From an uncultured Mycoplasmatota bacterium (GTDB lineage Bacteria > Bacillota_I > Bacilli_A > RF39 > UBA660): a stretch of 30,995 nt of DNA. The DNA lies in assembly GCA_900549325.1 (NCBI GenBank), contig UROI01000015.1, positions 1 through 30,995 of the forward strand, in the 5' to 3' direction. Under the pieces are notes generated by a model. That model was not told the origin of the DNA, ran no database searches, and saw only the letters and a program-made list of their open reading frames with translations. This document shows, in pieces, positions 22,560 through 30,078 of this stretch (within the stretch, counting starts at the first letter, position 1; every line of letters starts with the position of its first letter). The position numbers were made by a program, and so were the translations under genes.

Positions 22560-23063
22560 ATGAAAGAAATTAAAAATAAAACAATATATACTCCTGATAA
22601 CGTTAAGAAGTTTCTTGAAGTATATTATTTTGAAAAAGTAAAAGTACCAAGATTAATAATAAATATTTTAATAATATTAGTAATTATCTATTTCTTTACT
22701 AAAGATAATAAAGTATTCTTAGACTATACAACATTTATCTTTTGCCTATTTGGAATCATAGAATTAAATACCACAATGTTACCAAAATTAAATTATCGTA
22801 AATTAGCAAAGTCTAAAGATAGTGTCTTAAATACAAAAATAGAATATCTATTCAAAAAGAATAACTTTAAACTAAGTTCTAACAAAGATGAATATATAGA
22901 TTATAATTCATTATACAAAGTATTAGAAACAAAAGAAGCATATTATTTATATATTAATAAATCTAGAGCTTTGATCGTAGATAAAAAAGATATGTCAGAT
23001 AGTGATATTACTAATCTTACTAGTACTTTAAAAGAACAAGTATCAAAATATGAGGAAAAATAA
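22560..23063 (+). CDS. YcxB-like membrane protein
   Basis: 167 residues. Two adjacent membrane helices (about 42-60 and 65-85) are followed by a C-terminal YcxB-like domain: LSSNKDEYIDYNSLYKVLETKEAYYLYINKSRALIVDKKDMSDSD. In this family the domain reads as strands with K/N-E-T and 'A-x-I-x-x-K'. Function is not known. Start: ATG 22560, with GAGGTG upstream and an extended -10 TGCTATACT (22529-22537). The longer in-frame start at 22461 would begin inside the 6S-like RNA and is rejected. One base separates its stop from the tcdA start, so the two are co-transcribed. Confidence 0.75.
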   Translation: MKEIKNKTIYTPDNVKKFLEVYYFEKVKVPRLIINILIILVIIYFFTKDNKVFLDYTTFIFCLFGIIELNTTMLPKLNYRKLAKSKDSVLNTKIEYLFKKNNFKLSSNKDEYIDYNSLYKVLETKEAYYLYINKSRALIVDKKDMSDSDITNLTSTLKEQVSKYEEK

Positions 23064-23064
23064 T

Positions 23065-23748
23065 ATGTTTGAAAGAGAAATAAATTTAATTGGTGAAGAT
23101 AATTATCTTAAATTAAAAAATAGTAATATCCTAGTAATAGGAGTAGGCGGGGTAGGTGGCTATGCTGTTGAAGCATTAATAAGAAGTGGTATCGAAAATA
23201 TTACTCTAGTAGATTATGATAATATTGATATATCAAATATTAATAGACAAGTAATAGCTTTATCGTCAAATATTGGTAATAGTAAGGTAGAAGAATTTAA
23301 AAAAAGAATACTGAGTATAAATAGTAATGTTAAAGTAAAAATAATCAAAGAAAAAATAAATGAAGATAATATAAATTTATTATTTGAAGAAGATTATGAC
23401 TATATAATAGATGCCTGTGATACCATGATTGTAAAGAAACTGTTAATAAAGATGTGTCATAAAAAGCATATAAATCTAACAACTGTCTGCGGTATGGGTA
23501 AGAAATTAGATCCATCTAAAGTAGAAGTTAGTGATATCAGAGATACTAATTATGATCCGCTAGCTAAAGCCTTAAGAAAATATGTCAAAGACGAAAAGAT
23601 TAGAGATAAAGTAATATGTGTATCAAGTACTGAAGAACCAAGAAAAACAAATAAAACAATGATTACGTCAATGATAATGGTACCAAGTACTGCTGGTATA
23701 CTTGCGGCTTCTCATGTAATAAATAGTATTATAAAAGAGAATAAATAA
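23065..23748 (+). CDS. tcdA: tRNA threonylcarbamoyladenosine dehydratase
   Basis: 227 residues, E1-like (ThiF/MoeB) fold. Nucleotide-binding GVGGVGGYAVEALIRSG (26-42), TLVDYDNIDISNINRQ (the D-x(n)-N-R-Q adenylation residues), DYIIDACDTM, CGMGKKLDP and DIRDTNYDPLAKALRK are typical of TcdA/YrvM. It converts t6A to cyclic ct6A in ANN-decoding tRNAs. No CxxC zinc pair is seen, as usual for TcdA. Start: ATG 23065, with GAGGAA nine bases before. The ATG at 23050 lies within the preceding gene and has no ribosome site. Neighbour to rarA, as in Bacillus (yrvM-yrvN), but here convergent. Confidence 0.92.
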   Translation: MFEREINLIGEDNYLKLKNSNILVIGVGGVGGYAVEALIRSGIENITLVDYDNIDISNINRQVIALSSNIGNSKVEEFKKRILSINSNVKVKIIKEKINEDNINLLFEEDYDYIIDACDTMIVKKLLIKMCHKKHINLTTVCGMGKKLDPSKVEVSDIRDTNYDPLAKALRKYVKDEKIRDKVICVSSTEEPRKTNKTMITSMIMVPSTAGILAASHVINSIIKENK

Positions 23749-23768
23749 TAATAATTTTATTCTCTTTT
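23733..23768. terminator. Bidirectional terminator between tcdA and rarA
   Basis: AAAAGAGAATAAA (23733-23745) pairs with TTTATTCTCTTTT (23756-23768) around a 10-nt AT loop; it includes both stop-codon regions. Confidence 0.85.
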
Positions 23769-24973
23769 TACATTGTATCTAATTTATCCATAATATCTTT
23801 TAATATTTTTTCATTTTTATTTTCTTTAGGATGGTAATATTTCTTACCAAGTAATACATCAGGTAAATACTGCTGCCTTACATAATCATTCTTATAAAGA
23901 TGTGGATATTTATAATCATTAGAAGGATTTCTTAAATGTTTAGGAACATCACCAACATTACCACTTCTAACATCATTTAAAGCCTCGTCAATTGCTGCTT
24001 CGGCACTATTACTTTTTGGAGATAATGCAAGTTCTATAACAATTTCCGCAAGTGGAATTCTAGCCTCAGGTAGTCCCAGTCTCAAAGCACTATTAATCGC
24101 GGCATCTACTCTTGGTCCCATACTAGGATTAGCAAGACCAATATCTTCATAGACAATAACAGATAATCTTCTTACAATAATATCTAAGTCTTCAGCCTCA
24201 AGTAATCTAGCCAAATAATGCAAACTAGCATTAACATCACTACCTCTAATAGATTTTTGAAAAGCTGAAATAATATTATAATAATTGTCACCATTCTTAT
24301 CAATAAATAAATTAGGCTTATTATTAATCTTCTTAATCAAATCAATATCTATCTTTTTATCAGAACTACTATAATAGGCTATTTCAAGAATATTATAAGC
24401 AAATCTTAAGTCTCCTGAAGAAATACCCGCTAGATAATTAATAGTATCTTCGTCCATACTAATACCCTCTAAAATATTAGATTTAATAGCTCTATTAATA
24501 CCATCTTTAATATTATCAACACTAAGTTCTTTTAATTCAAATAACTGGCATCTACTCCTAATCGCAGGATTAATAGCATGATATGGATTAGCAGTAGTCA
24601 TACCAATCAAAGTAATAAGACCAGACTCTAAATATGGAAGTAATATATCTTGTTTATCTTTATTTAATCTATGTATTTCATCTACTAGTAAAATCATACC
24701 ATTATATAACTTAGCTTCTTCAATAACAACATCAAAATCTTTCTTATTATTAATAACAGCATTAAGTGACCTGTAATTCATTCCCATTTCATTAGCAATT
24801 GCTGTTGCAATACTAGTCTTACCAATACCAGGGTGACCATATAATATCATTGAAAATAGTTTCTTATTCTTAACCAAATTATAAATAATCTTATCTTTTC
24901 CTACTAAATGTTCTTGACCAATAATATCACTAATACATTTTGGTCTTAATTTTACTGATAATAATTCTTCCAT
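23768..24973 (-). CDS. rarA: Replication-associated recombination protein A (RarA/MgsA-type AAA+ ATPase)
   Basis: 401 residues. N-terminal LRPKCISDIIGQEHLVG, Walker A GHPGIGKT (46-53), Walker B LLVDEIHRL (95-103), sensor 1 TTANP, and arginine finger in AIRSRCQLFEL. The C-terminal RarA tetramerisation part is present: KSIRGSDVNASLHYLARLLEAEDLDIIVRRL, EDIGLANP, and IALSPKSN-type ELALSPKSNSA. It acts at stalled or gapped replication forks with SSB. Start: ATG 24973 with AGGTGATG upstream and a TTGTCA-17-TATAAT promoter. Same neighbours as Bacillus yrvN but opposite orientation to tcdA. Confidence 0.95.
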   Translation of the reverse strand: MEELLSVKLRPKCISDIIGQEHLVGKDKIIYNLVKNKKLFSMILYGHPGIGKTSIATAIANEMGMNYRSLNAVINNKKDFDVVIEEAKLYNGMILLVDEIHRLNKDKQDILLPYLESGLITLIGMTTANPYHAINPAIRSRCQLFELKELSVDNIKDGINRAIKSNILEGISMDEDTINYLAGISSGDLRFAYNILEIAYYSSSDKKIDIDLIKKINNKPNLFIDKNGDNYYNIISAFQKSIRGSDVNASLHYLARLLEAEDLDIIVRRLSVIVYEDIGLANPSMGPRVDAAINSALRLGLPEARIPLAEIVIELALSPKSNSAEAAIDEALNDVRSGNVGDVPKHLRNPSNDYKYPHLYKNDYVRQQYLPDVLLGKKYYHPKENKNEKILKDIMDKLDTM

Positions 24974-24993
24974 AACATCACCTAAACATATTA

Positions 24994-25044
24994 ATTATAC
25001 CATTTTAAGATATTATTGACAACAAATATATTCTGTTATATAAT
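24994..25044. promoter_or_regulatory. Divergent promoters with interleaved -35 boxes
   Basis: Plus strand: TTGACA (25016-25021), 17 bases, TATAAT (25039-25044), for the gene at 25075. Minus strand: TTGTCA (25022-25017), 17 bases, TATAAT (24999-24994), for rarA. The two -35 boxes share five base pairs, so polymerase cannot occupy both at once. Confidence 0.85.
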
Positions 25045-25074
25045 AATTATCCATGAAAGAACGAGGAGAAAATA

Positions 25075-25548
25075 ATGAAAAAATATAAATTACAGCAGCA
25101 AATGCCAGAGTTTGAAGAATATTCTGATGGTGCAACAATCGATAATATAGATAATATGTTATATCAAATAGAGACAAGTATCGGAAAAATAAAGACTTCA
25201 TTAAACTTAAACACTATAGGAACATTAGCTTTTTCATTAAGCGGCTCTTATATGATAAGCGAAGCCTTGAATTCAGTTCAAAATAACAACACATCATATT
25301 TAATTTCCATTGGTGCCATAGGTTTAGGATTTGCCTTTCTTGAAACTATCCAGTTAAAGAAAAAAATAAATAGTATAACTGAACTAAGTGAAGCTAGAGG
25401 TAAACTATTACAACTAAAAAACTTTGCTGAAAGTTATATCTGTGGTTATAATTATGAATGGTATGACTATGATGATGAAATATCACGTATTAAAAAACGT
25501 GAAGAAAAATATCTACCTAATAAAACAAAAACAAGAAAGAAAAAATAA
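25075..25548 (+). CDS. Small membrane protein of unknown function
   Basis: 157 residues. An acidic N-terminus contains DNIDNMLYQIETSIGKIKTSL, likely a helix or coiled coil. Two membrane segments lie at about 44-63 and 72-91. A helical region follows (KKKINSITELSEARGKLLQLKNFAESY). The tail is strongly charged and basic, ending TKTRKKK. A consensus promoter and GAGGAG ribosome site support expression. It is monocistronic, with a terminator 12 bases after the stop. I recognise no family. Its promoter overlaps that of rarA, which may couple their expression inversely. Confidence 0.75.
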   Translation: MKKYKLQQQMPEFEEYSDGATIDNIDNMLYQIETSIGKIKTSLNLNTIGTLAFSLSGSYMISEALNSVQNNNTSYLISIGAIGLGFAFLETIQLKKKINSITELSEARGKLLQLKNFAESYICGYNYEWYDYDDEISRIKKREEKYLPNKTKTRKKK

Positions 25549-25560
25549 AGAAAATAATTA

Positions 25561-25593
25561 AAGTAAATAGAATTGCAACTATTTACTTTTTTT
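25561..25593 (+). terminator. Terminator of the gene at 25075-25548
   Basis: AAGTAAATAG (25561-25570) and CTATTTACTT (25579-25588) pair perfectly around AATTGCAA, then T's to 25593. The loop holds the next gene's -35. Confidence 0.85.
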
Positions 25594-25601
25594 GGTATAA
25601 T
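25573..25601 (+). promoter_or_regulatory. Promoter embedded in the preceding terminator
   Basis: TTGCAA (25573-25578), 17 bases, TATAAT (25596-25601). The -35 is the terminator loop and the spacer is its 3' arm plus T-run. The leader before ATG 25624 is only about 16 nt. Confidence 0.7.
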
Positions 25602-25623
25602 TTACTATGAAAGTAGTGAGTGT

Positions 25624-26175
25624 ATGAAGTATAGTTTTGATAAAAGAACCAAAGTATTAATAATATTATTATCCATGTTTATAGGAGCAGTATTTGGATA
25701 TATTTATGAAGTAATCTTCTATAAAATAGATACAGGTCATTTTATTAATCGTGGTACTACTTTTGGACCATGGATACCAATATATGCCTACGGAGCATTA
25801 CTAATATATTTAACTACTAGTAAAATAAAAGATAAACCTATGTATGTATTCTTAATTAGTACTCTAGTATGTGGTATATTAGAATATACTATTGGTTATC
25901 TTTTATATCGTATAAGTGGTATAAGACTATGGGATTATAATACTGAGATATTAAACTTTGGTAATATAAATGGTTTTGTCTGTCTAAGATCAGTATTATT
26001 TTTTGGTTTATCAGGATTGCTTCTAATGTATCTAGTAGTACCAACAATAGAAAAACTAGCTCTAAATATATCCAAAAAGAAGTTTAGTATTATCAGTATA
26101 GGTTCATTTTCAATATTCTATGCTGATACTATCTATAATCATATAATAACCAAAATAATAAACTACATAAAATAA
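25624..26175 (+). CDS. PF06541-type putative membrane permease
   Basis: 183 residues with five membrane segments. It fits the putative ABC transporter permease (CmpB) family PF06541: FGYIYEVIFYKIDTGHFINRGTTFGPWIPIYAYGALLIYL (about 20-60), CGILEYTIGYLLY, RLWDYN, and GFVCLRSVLFFGLSGLL. The N-R-G, G-P-W-x-P-I-Y, E-Y and W-D-Y landmarks are all present. Function is unknown; no ATP-binding partner is adjacent. Start: ATG 25624 (MKYSFDK). The longer frame from 25573 would start inside the promoter. The ribosome site is weak (AGTGAG). Confidence 0.8.
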   Translation: MKYSFDKRTKVLIILLSMFIGAVFGYIYEVIFYKIDTGHFINRGTTFGPWIPIYAYGALLIYLTTSKIKDKPMYVFLISTLVCGILEYTIGYLLYRISGIRLWDYNTEILNFGNINGFVCLRSVLFFGLSGLLLMYLVVPTIEKLALNISKKKFSIISIGSFSIFYADTIYNHIITKIINYIK

Positions 26176-26180
26176 ATATC

Positions 26181-26233
26181 ATAATGAAGACCTTAGGCTT
26201 CATTATGCCTCTTAAGACTACAGGCTTAAGAGG
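26181..26233 (-). repeat. Tandem pair of 26-bp conserved-core hairpin units (locus E)
   Basis: Unit 1 (26181-26206): ATAATGAA, core GACCTTAGGC, TTCATTAT. Unit 2 (26208-26233): CCTCTTAA, core GACTACAGGC, TTAAGAGG. Both have perfect 8-bp arms; one-base gap, 27-base period, same orientation as locus A. Unit 1 has the same core as the first unit at 5262 with quite different arms. Located six bases after the PF06541 gene and before xerD. Confidence 0.88.
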
Positions 26234-26255
26234 TAATAAGAAAGTAAGTGATAAC

Positions 26256-27170
26256 TTGATAAATATAGATAAATTAAATACTAAGAATAAAAAACTATTA
26301 TCAGACTATATAATAGAACTAAAAACAATCAAGCAAAGAGATAAAGATACAACAGTTAATTCATATAGTGAAGATATATATAAGTATTTAGAATATATGG
26401 AAAATAAAAATATATCTAATGCTTTAGATATAAGCTATAATAATTTATTAGACTATTTAAAGTACTTAGACGATAATAAATATGAAGTATCTTCAGTAGC
26501 TAGAAAAATAGTATCTATAAAAGCCTTTCATAAATATTTAAGTGAAAATTATAAAGTAATAGATATAAGTACCAAGATAAATACCCCTAAATTCTATAGA
26601 AAACTACCTAATATCTTAACTATTGAAGAAGTAGATAATCTTTTAGATATAAAGTTAGATACTCCTTTTGATTACCGAAATAAAGCTATGTTAGAACTAA
26701 TGTATTCCTCAGGACTTAGAGTAAGTGAATTAATTAATCTAGAACTTAGTGATATAGATTTAAATAATAACTATGTAAGATGTTTTGGTAAAGGGAGTAA
26801 AGAGAGAATAGTACCAGTAGGAGAATATTCCTCTAAATATTTAAGTATTTATATTAATGAATATAGAGATAGTATGAAGAAAGGCTATTATACTGAGAAG
26901 ATATTTCTTAATAATCATGGTAAGGAAATGACTAGACAAGGTTTCTTTAAAATTATTAAGAAAATTGCTAAAGATAAAGATATTAATAAGAATATAACAC
27001 CGCATATGTTAAGACATTCTTTTGCTACACATCTACTAAATAATGGAGCCGATCTAAGAACAATACAGGAGATGTTAGGACATTCTAGTATCTCTACTAC
27101 ACAAATATATACAAATGTAACAAATGATATACTAAAAGAAAACTATGATTTATATAAAAGAAGGGACTGA
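26256..27170 (+). CDS. xerD: Tyrosine recombinase XerD-type
   Basis: 304 residues from TTG 26256. N-terminal SAM-like core-binding domain (KQRDKDTTVNSYSEDIYKYLEYME). Catalytic domain: Arg in YSSGLRVSELINLELSD, Lys in GKGSKERIVPV, H-x-x-R in HMLRHSFATHLL, His in EMLGHSSISTTQIY with Tyr nucleophile. RHSFATHLLNNGADLRTIQEMLGHSSISTTQ is closer to XerD than to XerC. It resolves chromosome dimers at dif with XerC. The ATG at 26184 would translate two hairpin units and has no ribosome site. TTG 26256 has AAGTGAT six bases before and gives normal family length. Terminal TGA confirms that TGA is a stop. No integrase-like context is seen, so it is probably a housekeeping gene. Confidence 0.9.
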   Translation: MINIDKLNTKNKKLLSDYIIELKTIKQRDKDTTVNSYSEDIYKYLEYMENKNISNALDISYNNLLDYLKYLDDNKYEVSSVARKIVSIKAFHKYLSENYKVIDISTKINTPKFYRKLPNILTIEEVDNLLDIKLDTPFDYRNKAMLELMYSSGLRVSELINLELSDIDLNNNYVRCFGKGSKERIVPVGEYSSKYLSIYINEYRDSMKKGYYTEKIFLNNHGKEMTRQGFFKIIKKIAKDKDINKNITPHMLRHSFATHLLNNGADLRTIQEMLGHSSISTTQIYTNVTNDILKENYDLYKRRD

Positions 27171-27175
27171 TTACA

Positions 27176-28543
27176 ATGAAATTAAATAAATTAATGTTTA
27201 GAGAATATGATATAAGAGGAATATGGAATGAAGATATAACCGAAGAAATATCTTATTATATTGGTAGAGCTTATGCTACTAAGTTATTAAGTTTAAAGAA
27301 AAATAAAATGATTGTGGGATATGACAACAGATTAAGTTCTCCTATTATCGAGAAGAATCTAGTAAGAGGACTTACTGATGGTGGAGTAGATGTAGTAAGA
27401 TTAGGTCTAGTTACTACCCCTATGTACTACTATGCTTGGGATAAACTAGATATCCACTGCGGTATAATGATAACAGCTTCACATAATCCAAAAGAATATA
27501 ACGGCTTTAAAATATCATATAATGGCATTCACAACTGTTTTGGTAATGAAGTAGTAGAATTATACTATATAATACTAAACGGCATCTATAGCGAAGGAAA
27601 TGGCTCTATATCAAGTGCTAATATAAAAGAAGATTATATAAAGATGATAAATAGTCATATTAATATGGGTAATAACAAATTAAAAGTAATATATGACTGT
27701 GGTAATGGTACTACATCTATCGTAGCCAAAGATATTTTTGTAAGTAATGATAATATCGAATATATTCCATTATTTGCTGAATCAGATGGAACATTCCCTA
27801 ATCACCATCCTGACCCAGCGGTAGAATCTAATCTTACTATTCTAAAAGAAAAAGTAAAAGAATTACACGCTGACTGTGGTATAGCCTTTGACGGTGATGG
27901 TGATAGAGTAGGAGTAGTTAATGAAAAAGGAGAGTTTGTTTCAATAGATAAATTCATGGTTATAGTATGGCGTGATATCTATAATAAAATAGATAAAAAA
28001 GAAGGCTTCTATGACGTAAAATGTTCTAAGGTAGTAAGTGATGAAATGATAAAACTAGGGCTTAAACCAGTTGAAGTAAGAACAGGTAATTCTTATACTA
28101 AAAAAATATCAGTAGACAATAATTACCCATTTGGCGGAGAATTATCAGGTCATTTATATTTCAGAGATAAATTTATCGGTACAGATGATGGTATATATGC
28201 TGGCCTAAGATTAGTAGAAATCTTGTCACGTAATCCTAAAAAAGTAAGCAAGCTTCTCGAAGGTATAACTAAATATTATGATTATCCTGAAGGAAAGTTT
28301 ACAGTAGAGGACGCTAAGAAAGATATCATTGTAAATAGAGTAGAGGAGTACTGCAGGGAAAAGGGATATAATTATTCTAAAATAGATGGTATTAAAGCAC
28401 TGTATGATGATGGCTTTGCTTTGGTAAGAAAATCTAATACAGGTCCTAATATAACTACTAGATATGAATCATCTGATAAAGAAAAATTAGAACTAATAAA
28501 AAAAGAGTTTGATAGTTTAATTATTAAGTATAGTAAGGAATAG
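27176..28543 (+). CDS. Phosphomannomutase/phosphoglucomutase
   Basis: 455 residues, alpha-D-phosphohexomutase family, with four domains. Catalytic serine loop ITASHNPKEYNG (near 100), metal-binding DGDGDRVG (near 240), sugar-binding GGELSGH (near 322), and phosphate-binding RKSNTGPNITTRYE near the C-terminus. N-terminal FREYDIRGIW is typical of the AlgC/ManB branch. It interconverts hexose 1- and 6-phosphates for envelope polysaccharide precursors; mannose versus glucose preference cannot be decided. It starts five bases after xerD with AAGGGA, so probably shares a transcript. The gene is followed within 14 bases by an anchored small protein. Confidence 0.93.
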   Translation: MKLNKLMFREYDIRGIWNEDITEEISYYIGRAYATKLLSLKKNKMIVGYDNRLSSPIIEKNLVRGLTDGGVDVVRLGLVTTPMYYYAWDKLDIHCGIMITASHNPKEYNGFKISYNGIHNCFGNEVVELYYIILNGIYSEGNGSISSANIKEDYIKMINSHINMGNNKLKVIYDCGNGTTSIVAKDIFVSNDNIEYIPLFAESDGTFPNHHPDPAVESNLTILKEKVKELHADCGIAFDGDGDRVGVVNEKGEFVSIDKFMVIVWRDIYNKIDKKEGFYDVKCSKVVSDEMIKLGLKPVEVRTGNSYTKKISVDNNYPFGGELSGHLYFRDKFIGTDDGIYAGLRLVEILSRNPKKVSKLLEGITKYYDYPEGKFTVEDAKKDIIVNRVEEYCREKGYNYSKIDGIKALYDDGFALVRKSNTGPNITTRYESSDKEKLELIKKEFDSLIIKYSKE

Positions 28544-28556
28544 AAAGGAAATAATT

Positions 28557-28976
28557 ATGACTAAAAAACATAAAATTATAATTATTATATCTATTGTAGC
28601 AGTAATATTATTTACTATAATTATGGCGTTAACTAAAATAGAACTTGGAACTGGCGACTGGAAGTATGAACTAAAAAACAATTATCAAATATGGCGTGTT
28701 AACTCCAAGGAAATTATTATTGGGAAAGAAGAAGATGGAGTATTGACTCCTAGTATTAATGAAAATATTGTAAAGTTTAAATATAATGATAATTTTGTAG
28801 TAGTAGGGGTTAATAATAATTTTAATGAAGATAATCTAAAGTACTATATAATAAACTTAGATACTGACGAAATTACTGGTCCATTAAGTGAAAAAGATTT
28901 AACTAATCAAGACACAAATATAACTATGGACTGGATAAAAACTAAACCAGCACCAAAGGATGCCAAATATGAATAA
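28557..28976 (+). CDS. Small membrane-anchored protein, DUF3997-like
   Basis: 139 residues. An N-terminal anchor helix (about 6-25) is followed by an extracytoplasmic beta-rich domain starting ELGTGDWKYELKNNYQIWRVNSKEIIIGKEEDG, then NENIVKFKYNDNFVVVGVNN and YYIINLDTDEITGPLSEKD. The G-D-W-x-x-x-L-x-N-x-Y-x-I-W start resembles DUF3997, from memory; treat as tentative. No lipobox is present. AAAGGAAA precedes the ATG. It follows the phosphohexomutase by 13 bases, so it belongs to the same operon. No terminator was seen immediately after it. The 110 bases before the miniprotein gene hold a bidirectional terminator at 29051. Confidence 0.7.
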   Translation: MTKKHKIIIIISIVAVILFTIIMALTKIELGTGDWKYELKNNYQIWRVNSKEIIIGKEEDGVLTPSINENIVKFKYNDNFVVVGVNNNFNEDNLKYYIINLDTDEITGPLSEKDLTNQDTNITMDWIKTKPAPKDAKYE

Positions 28977-29050
28977 CGAAGATAGTAATTAGTTTAGATA
29001 ATATAACTATGCACAAGCTTAAATTAGATTCAAATAACTAAAATATAAAC

Positions 29051-29081
29051 AAAAGAATAGAGTAGAGTACCCTATTCTTTT
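29051..29081. terminator. Bidirectional terminator
   Basis: AAAAGAATAG (29051-29060) pairs with CTATTCTTTT (29072-29081), with a further GTA/TAC pair inside. It ends the xerD-side operon and the minus-strand miniprotein gene. Confidence 0.85.
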
Positions 29082-29085
29082 ATCA

Positions 29086-29259
29086 TTAAAATAAATCTTT
29101 AGAACTATTGTTATTCTTTTTACATGACTTACAATCGTCTTTATGACATTCACAAGTAGTATCGTCATGTGTTTCGTCGTCTTTATGACAATTACAGTCA
29201 AAAGTATTAGACTTATCTAATTTATTATCAGTTTTAGATTTCTTTTCTTTTTTACTCAT
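29086..29259 (-). CDS. Cys/His-rich miniprotein, possible metal binder
   Basis: 57 residues from ATG 29259 (MSKKEKKSK), which has GGAGGT seven bases upstream; the longer form from 29274 has none. After a Lys-rich start the protein holds two near-repeats, C-N-C-H-K-D-D and C-E-C-H-K-D-D-C, then C-K-S-C. That is seven cysteines and several His/Asp within about 28 residues, ending in an Asn/Ser/Lys tail. The pattern suggests zinc or copper binding (metallothionein-like) or a redox peptide. No signal peptide or membrane helix. The family is not recognised. Confidence that it is a gene rests on the ribosome site, the adjacent terminator and the patterned composition. Confidence 0.6.
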   Translation of the reverse strand: MSKKEKKSKTDNKLDKSNTFDCNCHKDDETHDDTTCECHKDDCKSCKKNNNSSKDLF

Positions 29260-29274
29260 TTTAATTACCTCCAT

Positions 29275-29712
29275 TAATATTATTAACGATAGGTAATATA
29301 TTTATTCTTTAATTACTTAATATGAAAAAATTGGTATATTGTTCTTCCATTTATAGAAGTTAACATAATATTGATTATAGGAACTTAGATATTTTATTAA
29401 AAGATGATTAGTTGTTAAGCTAAAATTTACCAGTAAAATAAGTTATTTTATATATTAATAAATTATCTCTAAATATCTATATTATTTAATTATAAATTAT
29501 ATTTATATTGATATTATTCTACATATATTTATCTTTTATGTATATAATAAAATTAACTACAATTATTATTATATAGTTAATTTTAAATAATTTTAAATAA
29601 TTTTAAATGTATAATCGTTAAGTTAAATAATTCTAAACTCTTTAGAATCACCATTTAATTTTATTATCTATTACTTCCCTATTTTTTAGTTAAAATTAAA
29701 GTAGGGGACTTA
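29275..29712. other. AT-rich gene-free stretch with short repeats
   Basis: No credible ORF. A 10-base unit TTTTAAATAA is repeated nearly three times (29581-29608). ATTCTAAA and TTTAGAAT (29630-29648) form a perfect hairpin with a 3-nt loop and no T-run. CCCTA (29677-29681) and TAGGG (29702-29706) form a weak stem that could end the minus-strand lipoprotein transcript. Base composition is well above 80% A+T by eye. I see no DnaA boxes, tRNA or mobile-element ends. Confidence 0.5.
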
Positions 29713-30042
29713 TTATTCATTTTCAGGATGGTTTCCTTGTTCGAATCTTATATACTTTGAATCGACTATATTTTTTTTAAACCATTCTTGTTCTTCTTTA
29801 CTATTGTTTACTAATCCAACAACAACAACCATATCTTTTTCATCTACATAGTTATAACTATAATTATCATATATGGATGCGCCATTATCATTAAAATAGT
29901 AGATTATTTTATTGTTAATATCATTTAATTCTTCAATACTTACATTACCTACTCTATTATCTGTTTCCACTTTACTACTGCATCCAGTAAGTGTTAACAT
30001 CATAAGAGCACATACTAAAACTACAAATAATGTTTTTTTCAT
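29713..30042 (-). CDS. Small lipoprotein of unknown function
   Basis: 109 residues from ATG 30042. Lipoprotein signal: MKKT, a hydrophobic stretch, then lipobox LTGC with the Cys near residue 21, followed by SSK. It would be modified by the Lgt encoded at 5391-6173. The mature domain (about 85 residues) has SIEELNDINNKIIYYFNDNGASIYDNYSYNYVDEKDMVVVVGLVNNSKEEQEWFKKNIVDSKYIRFEQG, a short alpha-beta fold also seen in small bacterial lipoproteins, not assignable. The ATG at 30054 directly touches AAAGGA, whereas 30042 is 12 bases from it, so the start is uncertain. It lies 36 bases downstream of the XRE gene on the same strand and is probably co-transcribed. Confidence 0.75.
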   Translation of the reverse strand: MKKTLFVVLVCALMMLTLTGCSSKVETDNRVGNVSIEELNDINNKIIYYFNDNGASIYDNYSYNYVDEKDMVVVVGLVNNSKEEQEWFKKNIVDSKYIRFEQGNHPENE

Positions 30043-30078
30043 AAGTTTAATCATTCCTTTATAATTATAATATTTTAA

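Noticed and set aside
26184..26255. N-terminal 24 codons of a longer xerD
   Set aside because: These codons are the two hairpin units, lack a ribosome site and exceed the normal XerD length.
27176..28543. Loss of a key residue in the phosphohexomutase (SNTGP instead of SNTEP)
   Set aside because: The AlgC-type branch tolerates change at this position (for example SNTTP), and all catalytic motifs are intact.
29275..29712. Replication origin in the AT-rich stretch
   Set aside because: Repeats are plain TTTTAAATAA units; no DnaA-box clusters and no replication genes nearby.
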